This document shows positions 22,403-32,596 of a DNA stretch of 64,000 bases, piece by piece. Both the position numbers and the translations under genes were made by a program. Location: assembly GCF_037975245.1 (NCBI RefSeq), contig NC_092576.1, positions 30,234,611 through 30,298,610 of the forward strand, written 5' to 3'. The DNA comes from Apostichopus japonicus (Eukaryota; Echinodermata; Holothuroidea; Aspidochirotida; Stichopodidae). Below the pieces are notes generated by a model. It was not told the origin of the DNA and made no database searches. It worked only from the letters and a program-made list of their open reading frames with translations. Position 1 is the stretch's first letter. Each line of letters opens with the position of its first letter.

Positions 22403-24718
22403 CTAGTCCGGTATCGTAAATATATGACGGTTCTTATTATTAGAATTCGGTACTTTTTCTTCTTTAACTCTACAATGAAACAGTTTATTAACGATGAAAT
22501 AACGAAATTCTTTGGCAGATTCTTCACAAAGAGGTTGAATTATCTTTCCTTTGACTACACATGTCGCAAAGTACAGCAAGAATACACCGCAGCTGTGTCC
22601 ATCTTTTTGTTTTGGGCATTGATAGTTTGAGACATTCCATCCAGTCATATTCATTTTCTCACCGTAGGCTGATAAGTAATGAAGTGATGTTACTAAAAGC
22701 AGTTCCTTGACTCTCTGTTGCATGAACTTCCCATACATCGGCAAAGAATCCAGGATGTCGATGTGCTGTTTTCCTGGATGTAAAACAACCAAATTCCAAT
22801 GGACTCCTGCACAGTTGTTTGGAATCAATACCATTTCAGAGTCAATGTACCAGTTACGTTTCTTCAGGCCCGACTGTATTGCCTCTCTGAGTAAAACGTC
22901 TTGAGCCAAACACAATGCCTGTCTGAATTTTACGCCGACGTGGCTAGAACAAAATGTGATATTATGCTTCCCTAATTTAAGTACACCTAACATATATGCC
23001 TCTATTAACGCGTCGTTAAGCCATTCATCGTTAAAGAGTCTTTGTCTGTCCGAATATGTTACGTTTATCCCTCCGACGTTCCATTCATCACTGTCCATCA
23101 TCAAATTTGTCATGGTAGATTTCTTCACTCGGAAGTCTAAGCCTGTGTTGTCGCATAGTATATACGGAAGAGGAGATTGTTGACTGTTTGGCGAACTGAT
23201 AGAAGGGAAATTGTACAAGAAAGGTTGCTCTGCCATCTTCTGAAACAGTAGGAGGGCCGGTGCGGTATTATTCAAAAGTTGATTTGAAGATATGTTAGAT
23301 CTTTGATAGGTATTGTCCTCCAGTAAAATCGTCATGAGTTTGGCTTTATAAAATAATGTTCGGTTTAGTGTTTGGGCTAATGGGGAGAACTGTACTAATG
23401 AAAGTAAGTTTGAAACATTTTTATTAAGATTTCGGCTATTTTCTATAATAATCATATCTGGAGGTAATAGTACAGTTGTTGAAATACATAGCTTTCCACA
23501 TTCGCATCGTGAGACCATTTCTTCTCTACATAAATGGTCAAAAACGTTGGAAACATCGAGGGCACAAGACGGTTGCTTTGGACACTGGTCAATATGTTGA
23601 AGAGTTATTAGGCATTTAATTATTTTCACGGTGCCTTTCCATATTTTACTTGGTTGACACTTTTGGGTAAGAGATATAGTAGTATACGTACGGTTTGCAA
23701 ACTCCTCCATAAATGCAGATTTCATTTCCGCAAAAGTTTCTTTTGAATTCACCTGTTGGATTTGACCATTTTTATGGATTGCGCGGTCGATTTTGGAACA
23801 AGCTTCAGGAGGTGGACTTTCTTCGGGCATGGTTTTGTAATGTGGAGAATTTGCCATCCTAGAATTTTCGTCGCTGGGTTCCTCACGTGCAGGACTCTTT
23901 TGCGCTCTGATAGGTGGAGTATTTTTGGTCGTCTTTGAATAAAACAAAAGATACGCATTTTCTTCAGTAAACTGTTGGTTCCATGGACGGATACGAGTGT
24001 CATCAATAACAATAAAATTGCCGTCGTCTCCTCTGCAAACTGCTGTAAAATGGCCAGTGTTAGTGGATTTTCCAACATGTTGTATAATTGATTCCAGTGT
24101 ATACGCAATGGATTCGGTGCTCATAGTTGGAGATGTAACATACAACGATTCCTCAATATCGAAAGGGACTGGATGTGTGTTTTTCACATTTTGTCCATAC
24201 TGATCATATCGTGGAATGACTACAATAAGCAGATCAGGCGCATAGGTGATTTCTTTGTGATTGATAAACTGTGTTTGGGATCCTCGACAAATCTCACTGT
24301 GACAAAGCATATCCTCGATGTATTCATCTTTGAAGCAATGCTTTAGTCGATCAGATACGGATGTCACTTCTTTGTCCCATATATTCATATACAGGTTTAC
24401 ACATGTTTGACAGTCGCTCGTACTGATGGAGGTATTACAGGTCTGACATGTGAATACGTTTTTTATTGTAATTTGAATCGGATTTCGCCCACAAATATGA
24501 AAGAGAGGTACCATTGCTCTTTGAATAAACTCAAGAGGGTCACATTGGCTATTAAAAGTCATTCCAACAAAGCGGTGGCATAGTGACAGAATGCGAGTCA
24601 GGCATCCTGACGATATAATAGGTATTCTGTTAACAAGCTGTCTGGATATGTCAATTAGTTTCACTTGCAACGGGGATAACAGTCTGCAAACATGAGATGA
24701 AAGACATTTTAAAAAAAG
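22403..24718 (-). CDS. USP (C19) and Ulp1 (C48) double cysteine protease, main part
   Basis: The N-terminal third is the body of a ubiquitin-specific protease. It has zinc-ribbon Cys pairs (CQTCNTSISTSDCQTC, about residues 75-90 counted from 24670), a PDLLIVVIPRY strand and the catalytic His box GHFTAVCRGDDG (His about 207) ending in ENAYLLFYSK. The catalytic Cys box lies upstream at 24719-25504. A middle part (residues 340-430) has another Cys cluster (CECGKLC) and LPPDMIIIEN, as if a second, degenerate USP core were present. The C-terminal third is an Ulp1-type deSUMOylase: NDEWLNDALIEAY, VHWNLVVLHPG (His about 624), IDILDSLP (Asp about 641) and QKDGHSCGVFLLY (Gln 688, Cys 694). All active-site residues are present. 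The frame ends 350 bp from the left satellite array. A role in clipping ubiquitin/SUMO or maturing the element's own polyprotein is inferred. Confidence 0.85.
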   Translation of the reverse strand, partial: LFLKCLSSHVCRLLSPLQVKLIDISRQLVNRIPIISSGCLTRILSLCHRFVGMTFNSQCDPLEFIQRAMVPLFHICGRNPIQITIKNVFTCQTCNTSISTSDCQTCVNLYMNIWDKEVTSVSDRLKHCFKDEYIEDMLCHSEICRGSQTQFINHKEITYAPDLLIVVIPRYDQYGQNVKNTHPVPFDIEESLYVTSPTMSTESIAYTLESIIQHVGKSTNTGHFTAVCRGDDGNFIVIDDTRIRPWNQQFTEENAYLLFYSKTTKNTPPIRAQKSPAREEPSDENSRMANSPHYKTMPEESPPPEACSKIDRAIHKNGQIQQVNSKETFAEMKSAFMEEFANRTYTTISLTQKCQPSKIWKGTVKIIKCLITLQHIDQCPKQPSCALDVSNVFDHLCREEMVSRCECGKLCISTTVLLPPDMIIIENSRNLNKNVSNLLSLVQFSPLAQTLNRTLFYKAKLMTILLEDNTYQRSNISSNQLLNNTAPALLLFQKMAEQPFLYNFPSISSPNSQQSPLPYILCDNTGLDFRVKKSTMTNLMMDSDEWNVGGINVTYSDRQRLFNDEWLNDALIEAYMLGVLKLGKHNITFCSSHVGVKFRQALCLAQDVLLREAIQSGLKKRNWYIDSEMVLIPNNCAGVHWNLVVLHPGKQHIDILDSLPMYGKFMQQRVKELLLVTSLHYLSAYGEKMNMTGWNVSNYQCPKQKDGHSCGVFLLYFATCVVKGKIIQPLCEESAKEFRYFIVNKLFHCRVKEEKVPNSNNKNRHIFTIPD

Positions 24719-25504
24719 TTAAAATGATCTGCATCTCGATAAACATTGCGTGGTAGAATTGAACCAACAATTGTTGCGTGAATTTTCCATTTGTGAGTAA
24801 AGAAGTCTGGTAGGAGGGTGCACGGATATTGTCGCTCCCTGTCGAGAAGACGAAATGTCAATTGAAGAAGCAAAGGGCACTTTGTTTTGATCTTGATACA
24901 GCTTCAATCCAGAGTTACTACATTCTGACGCAGAACATTTACTGAGTGAGGAGTTTGAATGAGTTGATGGTTTTCTTGGAAATGTCTGACGAAATGTTGA
25001 TTGTTTGAGTTCTGGTTTGTCACTATTCATTTCTTCACATGTCGCTGCGTCACAAAGCTTGTTATCTTCGAGATTTTCATGTTTTCTTGTTTCAGAAGAG
25101 GAAGAAAAGTAAGATGTCTTAGGTGGACTTTGAAAGGGAGCTTTCTGTTTACGTGGGGTCTTCTTTGCCCATTCTTCTCTGATGGTGCTAGTATTCTTTT
25201 TCTTTTCTTTCTTTTTCTTTACAAGAGTGACGTCTCGGAACTTTCTCTCTAAACCTATAATATCTGCAGTGTAAGCATACAAAAATTCGTCTAGACGGTT
25301 GTACCGCTTGCTCCCCAGTTGGTTATGCTTCAGAACTCCCATTCTCTGTTCTGAAATGCCGATCGTACGGGAACTCCTAATCACTTCAGTCCGTTCGTAT
25401 GCATGCTCATCATCTGCATGTTTGTTCCGCGAAAGATCACCAAGGAGCAAACCAGACCAGAATGGAGCTGTTGGTAGTAGAGTCTGAACTATCTGATGAA
25501 AAAA
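24719..25504 (-). CDS. Transposase C-terminal tail plus USP Cys box (-1 frame)
   Basis: This frame opens at the very end of the transposase, in the -1 frame relative to it. It first reads PTAPFWSGLLLGDLSRNKHA and later RYNRLDEFLYAYTADI, which I take as the missing C-terminus of the transposase. A long Lys- and Ser-rich linker follows, then NSRNNCWFNSTTQCL. This is the Cys box of a ubiquitin-specific protease (NNCWFN, catalytic Cys). The frame hits TAA at 24719-24721, yet the next codons in the same frame lead straight into the rest of the USP at 24670. Either this is a nonsense mutation, or a short intron is removed; a polypyrimidine tract ending TTTGCAG lies at about 24683-24705. No GT-AG pair with ideal consensus restores the frame (an 81-nt intron using GCAAG as acceptor would). 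There is no good ATG start, which supports expression as an extension of the transposase. Confidence 0.7.
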   Translation of the reverse strand, partial: FFHQIVQTLLPTAPFWSGLLLGDLSRNKHADDEHAYERTEVIRSSRTIGISEQRMGVLKHNQLGSKRYNRLDEFLYAYTADIIGLERKFRDVTLVKKKKEKKKNTSTIREEWAKKTPRKQKAPFQSPPKTSYFSSSSETRKHENLEDNKLCDAATCEEMNSDKPELKQSTFRQTFPRKPSTHSNSSLSKCSASECSNSGLKLYQDQNKVPFASSIDISSSRQGATISVHPPTRLLYSQMENSRNNCWFNSTTQCLSRCRSF

Positions 25505-28481
25505 CTCCTGTATTTATTACTACGTTGTATTTGTACAGATAGGCTTGCATTATCTGCCTCTTTACTTAAAGCATCGTTGACTTTAGCAATAATATACTTG
25601 AAATGACTGGTAAAACTAGATATTTGCTCTGATAAACAATCGTCTTCACTCTTTGCTGACAATTGGTTGTCATGATCTGTCACCTCGACCGATTCGTACT
25701 TATCATTCCATTCTGCTTCCATGTGTTGTCCTATACGCTCCAGCCTTTCATCCAATCTTTCAATCGACTGTTTCAATGTCGCTCCGGATATATTTGACAA
25801 CAAAACTATTGCAATGTCATATAATGAAGATGAAAATTCCGTTAATGTTTGACAGTTCATTAGTAAACTTATCATGTGCATTCCAAGACTGTAGAAACGT
25901 TTATAATGTTTCTTTGCAATTCGCTTTGCATTATTCATTAGATGGCTGGCACACGAATGGGGTATCGTCTTCTGGAAATCAGCCTTACTTGCTGATCCGG
26001 TAACAATTCTCCATGCTCTTGAGTAGAATGCGTTAAAATTTTCCCCATTAAAAACGTCTAAAGCCGCTGCTCGGTCGCTGTTTATTTGCTTCGGTGTTAC
26101 ACAGCGGTTGTGACCAAATGTTGTTTTTTCAGCATGTCTGAAGACCATCAGCCAATATTTAATGGTTGGCAATGAGTGATCGTCGCTGATTAAAATGGTG
26201 ACGTGTAGAGTCGTTTGACGAGATATAGTACTTCTTACTGACAATTCGTAATATAGAATTCTTTTTCTCGTCAAAGTAGATTGTATGCAGCTCCCGGTAG
26301 CATCCCAAAATACAACATCTTTTCCACAAATATCGTGCCATGCCCGCATCCCACCCTCAGTGAAGCAAATGACAAACAAGGGTTTAATGGATATATGCTG
26401 AATGTATCCAACGATGTTTGCATCTGCATTAACTTCCAACTTCTGTTTTTCCATTAAAGTTACCAAGCTTTTCAACTCGTCTATATCCATACGGTTGTTT
26501 GCCCTGGACTCACTTGAAAGCTTTTGATAAACGTGCCCATCTCGATTGCCCGATTCATAAACTGAATTATCAATCGTCGATAATTTGTTGATTTGTAGTT
26601 TCATCGGTTTCACGGATCCTACTGAAAATGTTGATAAGATATCTCTTCTTTCTGAACGTCGTATATGCCGAGCTTTGATATCTTCTTTCGAATGATGGAC
26701 GTTACCGTAATAAACAATACTCCCATTCAGCAAGTTATTAACTTCCATTTTCAAGTTGCACTGGCAATTGTCGAATTGGCATTTGGCTTTTGTCCAGAAA
26801 GCGGGACCCTTTCGCTTCCTCAGTAAGGATGTACTTACCCTGTGGTACTGAAAATTGAATGAGCAGTAGGGATTTGATTCTCGCACGATCTTTAATACAG
26901 GCTTTTGCCACTCTCCTCGGCCAAAACATCTACCCCTTTGGGTTCTCTTCAAACGTATCCAGGCCTTCTTAGGGAAAACAAAGGAAACCTTCTTAGGGAG
27001 GACTCGATTAAAAAATTGAATTTTGTCCTTGCGAGGTTTGCTCTCTGTAGTGAAGATCTCTTGTTCATTAATTTTTCTGAAATTGTATTTTTCTTCATAC
27101 TCAAGATCTTCATTGTCCTGTTGAGCCGCAACAATTGGTTTGCATTCTGTTGAAAGGTCGACATAATGTGTATGGTGTTGCGGATAACTGTCTAAAGTTT
27201 CGTCTAAATCATCGTAGTCTTTTTTTGAGCTGTGCGCACTTTTCTCGATATTGGTATCGACACAGTCAACGCTCTCTTGTCCATCATCCTTTCGGAATTT
27301 GTCTTTTTCTTTAGATACGAGGTCTTCGTTGTCCTGTATGAGGAACGGTATTTTTTTAATACCTTTGTTGCGTGTTCTTCTTTCTGCAAAGGGTGTTTCT
27401 GCATCACTTTGCTGTTCATAATTTCGAAAAGGGTCATCGTTTTGTTCATCATTTCGATAAGCATCATCGTTATAATCATCACTTCGATTTAAATCATATA
27501 TCTCTTGATCATTTCGATTGGCATCATCGTTATGTTCATCACTTCGATTTAAATCATCTTTTTCTTGGTCATTTCGATTAGCATCATCGCTTTGTTCATC
27601 ATATCGATGAGCGTCATCGTGATGTTCATCATTTCGACAACCGTCATCGTCCTGATGTTGTACGAGGATTGAATCGCGCAGTGAAATTCTAAGGTTCGGT
27701 GAAAAAGTGGGAAGAGATTCACTTTGGATTCCCATTGTCGTCCAAAATTCTCTGACATTGCCATTACAGTTATTCAAACCACAAACATAGTGAATGTTCT
27801 CATCATTTACAATGTGTGTAGGAATCCCAACACATTTGTAATGGTACCACATTTTGCATTTTTGGCATTCTATGTATTGCAACAGTGGGTTATAAACTGT
27901 TCGACAAATGCAATGCAGCTCTCGATGAGATGTCCACTCATCTGTATAGCGTTTGACTTTCCGAAAACGTTTCGACACTCTTATCATTGTTTTTTCTTCT
28001 GGTAAACTGTTTGGTGGTTCTTGACTAGTATGCAATGTTTCTTTAGCTTCCAGAACACTTCGGACATTCCCTCGATTTTCTTCCCATATCGTATACAACC
28101 GATGAACAGATTGCGAAAGTTTGCTCCTTGGCCATGACAATTTCAAAGCGATTCTCTTCCAAAAATGCATATCGAATGGAAGTATAAATCCAGCTGATTT
28201 CAAAAGTTCTTTTGATATTGCAGAGCGAATTTCGTTGTAATTTACTCTGTTGCGCGATTTTGCTACTCTCTTGTGTTTTCGTTTCTTCTGCTTGCTTCCA
28301 TTTTTCATATGTCGATCTTTCGCTCCTCCCTTAAGAGTGCCGCCAGTCTTCGTTCGGTGTACGAGATGGTCAATTGTAGCACTGGATACATACTTTGGAT
28401 CCAATTCTTGTTCTTGTATGTCCAAGGTACCTTTCTCCTCTTTTTTGCGTTCTGCCTCATCCAACAATGCAACAATCTGTT
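25489..28481 (-). CDS. MULE-like transposase, main exon with PHD finger
   Basis: An acceptor (CTCCTTAACAG) precedes this exon, which then reads IVALLDEAERKKEEKG; residue numbers below count from the Met at 28467. A basic segment lies at 50-75. A PHD finger spans 186-234 (CICR…CQKCKMWYHYKC…CGLNNC). An acidic tract of roughly 20-residue repeats (NDDANRNDQEKDDLNRSDEH type) covers 273-355. A Cys/His cluster at 563-592 (CQFDNC…VHHS) recalls the WRKY-GCM1/FLYWCH zinc module that precedes MULE catalytic domains. The core then follows: VVFWDATGS (Asp 722), INSDRAAAL (Asp 798) and the C-x2-H signature HSCASHLMNN. The final Glu was not assigned. The frame stops at 25489, nine bases after the slippery-looking T TTT TTC, and homologous-looking sequence continues in the -1 frame. 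It most likely cuts and joins DNA at the element's ends. Confidence 0.75.
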
Positions 28482-29155
28482 AAGGAGGAAAATATACAAA
28501 TTTTATATAATAAAACCAAAATGTATACAGGTTATTTCCAGGTTGGCCAGTTATGTATTAAGCTGAGGGAGACGGGGGTGTGGGGGTCGGGGTAGGGAAG
28601 TATGTGGGAAAATATGGCAGTCCGCTTTGGGTGTCAGACCCAGTGGATATCACGTCCCAGCTTCTAAAAAAACGGAAGGAAAATGAAGAAACGTGCACTA
28701 AAGCATGAAATTCCTTAACGAAATAATCATGATAGCTTTGCCAAAGAAAGTACAATTTTGCATGTACATGCAAAATTGTAAGATATCTTTCATTAATTAA
28801 ATCTCTCTCTAGACTCTTATAAAAAAAAAATAGACCTTAAAATTAAGTAGACAACAAATATTAAGACTCATTCAAAAACGCGATAATCCTAAACATGTTA
28901 TCAGATTATCGCTTCAAAGCATTGTCCAATTGAGCACCACTTTGCTTTTCTGAGCCACCGAATGTCAACAAAAAATTATAAAATGGGTGGGGACAACCCT
29001 CTTCTTAGACTTTTCCCTTGAAGGATGTGCTTTGCACGGTAAGACAAAGGAAAATCCCGTTCGGGATGCCTGGTTGCCAACTATTTTATGTACAAGATAT
29101 AGATAAATTAGACACATGTATTATAAATTATTAAACATATAAATACTTTCCTTAC
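28482..29155 (-). other. Intron of the transposase gene
   Basis: Bounded by GTAAGG on the upstream exon side and CCTCCTTAACAG on the downstream side; both flanking exons are in phase 0. It contains a perfect 30-bp palindrome at 28751-28780. Confidence 0.6.
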
Positions 29156-29224
29156 ATTAAAAACTTTCCAATCATGTGGATCATTTTCACGATACTTGAA
29201 GAAAGTGTCATTATGTCGTTTTTG
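29156..29224 (-). CDS. Transposase exon 3 (69 nt)
   Basis: The exon lies between an acceptor (TTTATTATTCCAG) and a GTAAGG donor and encodes QKRHNDTFFKYRENDPHDWK followed by VFN. It has 23 complete codons, so it joins in phase 0 to the upstream exon (ending DEYEDIDK) and to the main exon (starting IVALLDEAE). It was found by reading splice signals, since the frame is too short to stand out alone. The KYRENDP motif resembles KYEKNDPRP in the possible upstream exon near 39.8 kb. Confidence 0.6.
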
Positions 29225-29627
29225 CTGGAATAATAAAGTTTAAAATCCTTTCCATAAATAAGATATCGGGAGTAAAATTCGTTTCAGTGCAGTAGCAGTT
29301 ATTTTACTGATGTTTTTTTCTTTTATTTATTTACTTTTATATTTCTAATTGCACGAGAAAAACGCAAATTCCCTTAATACTACATACTATTGAGGACATT
29401 ACATACAATTTCGATACGCAGCTCATTAAGAAAAGTAGTAAGGTTACGAGTTGAAATGTCGAATAGGCGAAAATAGGGTACAGTGTGAGCGACTTCGGAT
29501 AACATGCTGTGCCTCTCTGGCCAATGTCGCATTGGGTCAATTTGGTCAGGGCAAAAAAGAAAAGAAACGAAACAGAAATAAAAGTTAATCTCTAGTCCGT
29601 GGAATATCTACTTGATTTTATTTTTAC

Positions 29628-29841
29628 CTTATCAATGTCTTCATATTCGTCAGTAATGCTGCAAGTGCCTTTGCCTCTGTTACTATCCTTTGACTTGCTG
29701 AACTTCTTTTGTTGTACATCAGTCAGCGTCTTTCTCTCTTCCCTTGTTTTGGGGGATTTTCGCTTAGCATAAGTTGAGGGTTTCACGAAGTACTCAATGT
29801 TTCCTTCTCTGTCGGCGGTGAGACCAGTGACACGCACCCCA
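29628..29841 (-). CDS. Transposase exon 2
   Basis: The exon is framed by CTCTTTTCTAG on its 5' side and the donor GTAAAA on its 3' side. It reads GVRVTGLTADREGNIEYFVK, then a Lys/Ser-rich basic stretch, and ends DEYEDIDK. Its length (214 nt) starts with one base that completes a codon begun in the upstream exon, so it needs a phase-2 donor there. The exon at 30337-30460 provides exactly that. No known domain was recognised; the basic region could contact DNA or act as a nuclear signal. Confidence 0.6.
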
Positions 29842-30336
29842 CTAGAAAAGAGCGTTTGTGATTTAGAAATCAAGCTGTATAGGCAACAGTTTGGCTTTGA
29901 GATGTGGCAACTCGAAGTTACGGTTATGATTATCTTAAAATCTCATCATAAAATTGAATTTCATTACTTGTAAGAAATATTTACAGACCTACAGAAAATA
30001 CCTAATGTTTGTACATTACTGAGGTTATCTGAATGAAAAGTGCTACCAACTATACGACCAATACATCTCAATTGAGGTGTCAGTACACTTTGGTTAATCC
30101 TTATTATGAAATGGTTGGAGAAACTCACATTCCCCTCCCCTCCATGAAACACACTCATCACTGAATGGGTTGTATTTTTTGTTTTTACACCCAAAAAAAT
30201 TCTGTCTATGATATTAAAATATTTAAATTGTAACTTCCTCTGTTCTCTGCATGGAATAATTTATTAAATTTAAACAGACGCAAAACGCATAACTTTATGT
30301 ACCTTCATTTGAGTCTACTCAATATTACTCCCTTAC

Positions 30337-30460
30337 CGTGTATTCGTATGGTCGAAACGGCGAAACGATCGTTTAGGATGTATCCATTTCCCCCCATGAC
30401 TGCATGTAGACGGCTGTTCACTTTTCCTAGAAGCATGCTTTGCGTGAATCAACGTACGTT
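30337..30460 (-). CDS. Transposase exon 1 or internal 5' exon
   Basis: An acceptor-like tract (CTTTCTTCTTACTTTCAATAG) leads into a frame reading RTLIHAKHASRKSEQPSTC, then SHGGKWIHPKRSFRRFDHTN. It ends at the donor CG|GTAAGG in phase 2. Joining to exon 2 creates an Arg codon and continues GVRVTGLTADREGN. There is no Met in this piece, so at least one more exon with the start codon must lie upstream; it was not found. The sequence is strongly basic. The call rests on matching splice phase and composition rather than on a recognised family. Confidence 0.5.
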
Positions 30461-31964
30461 CTATTGAAAGTAAGAAGAAAGGAGTCCACGGTAATTAGTT
30501 GTAAAGAATAAGTACAAGATATACAGCTTCTTTCTTCATTTTTGTCATTATGAATGATCAGACGATACACCACGCTAAAGGAAAGTTTTGTTAAACCTTC
30601 TCTAGCGTACGTGTCAATATGGATATAGCTTCGCTATCTTCATAATATTAATACATGAAGCACAAGATGGAAATCAACCGATAGACAGACGAAAAATAAA
30701 GATTGAAGAACAATTATTATTAGTATTCTTAGCAATTACGGTCCCGGATTGCTGCAGAAATAAAAGTGTTATTACTCACGTTTCCATGTGCACTTAATTA
30801 TTAACGTATCGTTTCTGTATTGCATTTTTGCGTACATAAAATTGTGTGACCTTATTTAATCTATGAATCACACCCGGAGCTTATGATATTATTACTAAAA
30901 TGGTGTTTTACCTAATGGATTACAACTGACTTCTTATCGCATCTTAATATAATATGATATGGTATGGCCCAGTAGCAGTAATAATATAAAAAATAGCATG
31001 TGGGGGAAGGTACCAATTTAGTTCATTAAGACGTTAATTATTGTTTAGCACAAAATGATTGAAAACGACTTGGCGAGTGATAATATTAAATGCAGTTATG
31101 ATATCAAAATGGACGGAATCTAACGTTGTTCCCACTAAAACTAGTATAATAGCTTTTGAAATTGCCGTATACAATTATGAAACACTCTCTTGTAGATTAT
31201 TTTAACGTTTGCAAAACTTGTCCGAACTGCATGGTAACTAAGAGAGTTTCAGTAAAAAATGACATTTTTCTGAATATGAGACTATACATTGTTGGCATAA
31301 TTTTCATTGAAAATGTGACCTTTAGTCTCACTGCCGTTAGATGTTGACCGGGCAATTTAATAGGCTCTCCTGGTTGGTCAAAGGAAATTTGAGCTGTGTG
31401 AGTGACTTTTCCACGCTTCTTTGTTGTCGAATCGATAACGTAACACATAGGCTATGGTTCCAGACTAATAACCTCGATAGGTGAAGAAGTGGGCAGTTGC
31501 AAAAAAGGAGCGGCAGTCGCACTAAAGGGCGTATTTTCACTTGTCGAGGATTTTGTCATTGTCTCTTTTTTCGTTTTACGCTAAAATAGTAGGATATCTA
31601 TCAGAAATATACCTTTTTCCTCCTGTAAGTTCTAGATTGATTAATGGCATTAAGAGGTAAATTTTATCGTTGTTAAGGGGTAGGCTACATTTTATCATTG
31701 TTACAACACCTGGTCACGTATCGAAAATTGCGGGCACTCTGTTAAATGAAGTCGGCGGATCACATGTTCAGATCCCAAACTGAATGGCTATGATCAATAT
31801 CTCTTTTATTATTCAGATGAAGTTAGCCTATATGCAGCGTCTTGTGAGCTTGTGTATGGTTAAGACGTATCAGTTCAAACTTACCTCGGAATGCCTTAAA
31901 CTTGACAATTCCTTTGGGAGCCAATTGGAGAGGATGAGGCGAGACAACCTTCGTCTGAACTGAT
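30461..31964. other. Space between transposase and SGNH genes; no further gene seen
   Basis: It holds the second MITE copy (31308-31539). A minus-strand AATAAA-like word (AATAATAAAAG, near 31803-31812) could serve as the SGNH gene's poly-A signal. The missing first exon of the transposase may be here but was not recognised. Confidence 0.4.
31308..31539. mobile_element. Small MITE, copy 2
   Basis: It has inverted ends TGAAAATGTGACC and GGGCGTATTTTCA and shares interior words with the copy at 4201-4447 (ttaataggctctc, gaaatttgagctgtg, gaagtgggcagt). It is inserted between two genes of the giant element. Confidence 0.6.
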
Positions 31965-32100
31965 TCATCTATAACCCTGCTTAAACAATGCAATGTCGCT
32001 GAGGTGAGCAGCATCGCCATGTGCCCAATGCTCCGTATATTCTTTGCAGAACAAGTCACTAACGTCATAAAACCTTGCCCCAGTTTCTTTGCACACTTTT
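31965..32100 (-). CDS. SGNH/GDSL-type hydrolase, last exon
   Basis: The acceptor TCTATTCACAG precedes an exon that starts with one base completing the Arg codon left open by the previous exon. It then reads KVCKETGARFYDVSDLFCKE, next EHWAHGDAAHLSDIALF, and stops after KQGYR. GDAAHLS is the D-x-x-H block V of SGNH hydrolases, which carries the catalytic Asp and His. Length and position of the stop agree with the end of that fold. Another acceptor at 32128 (ATTACAG) would put the exon in a frame that does not encode block V, so it is less likely. The exon is invisible as a standard ORF because it lacks a start codon. Confidence 0.75.
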
Positions 32101-32455
32101 CTGTGAATAGATTGCAATTTTGTCTGTAATAAGTAAGAATGACATATCGAGAAAGGATTCTCTAAACTAGCCTATTATTGGGACACTAGACAATTTGGTA
32201 ACGAAGATGCATTGATCTTTTAAAAAGAAAATGTCTTGACTGCCCCAGCTATCTTAATCTGGCTTCATTAAGTACAACAACGAAAAATGGTTTGCCATTC
32301 ATAATGCTTCCATCACGTTCAGAAAAGAAGTAATTTTATAGATGAAAGGACAAAGTTCATTTGACGACCTTCTTTTTCCTTTGATTGTTTCGAAATGGAT
32401 ATTCGGCCATTGTGCCGCATTCGACTGTACAAAATTGCTGGACAACGTTGCAATA

Positions 32456-32596
32456 TTGCGATATTATACAAATAATGGAATGTTCCATTCAACGAGGCGC
32501 AGCCTCGTTGAATGGAACAAATTACACCTTTCAACGAATGAAATATTTGCACTATTGCACGAATGGAAACCATTCATTATTTGTTTTATACAACAC
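32456..32596. repeat. Small foldback with central 18-bp hairpin
   Basis: TGTTCCATTCAACGAGGC, a 3-base spacer, and its exact reverse complement GCCTCGTTGAATGGAACA form a hairpin at about 32481-32519. Outer arms (ATACAAATAATGGAATG and CATTCATTATTTGTTTTATA) extend the inverted symmetry. It lies in the intron between the last two SGNH exons and is probably a MITE. Confidence 0.6.

Noticed and set aside
31823-32068. 81-codon frame starting MTLVTCSAKN
   Set aside because: It overlaps the last SGNH exon in another frame. The alternative frame carries the DAAHLS catalytic block and fits the splice phase, so this one is a shadow.
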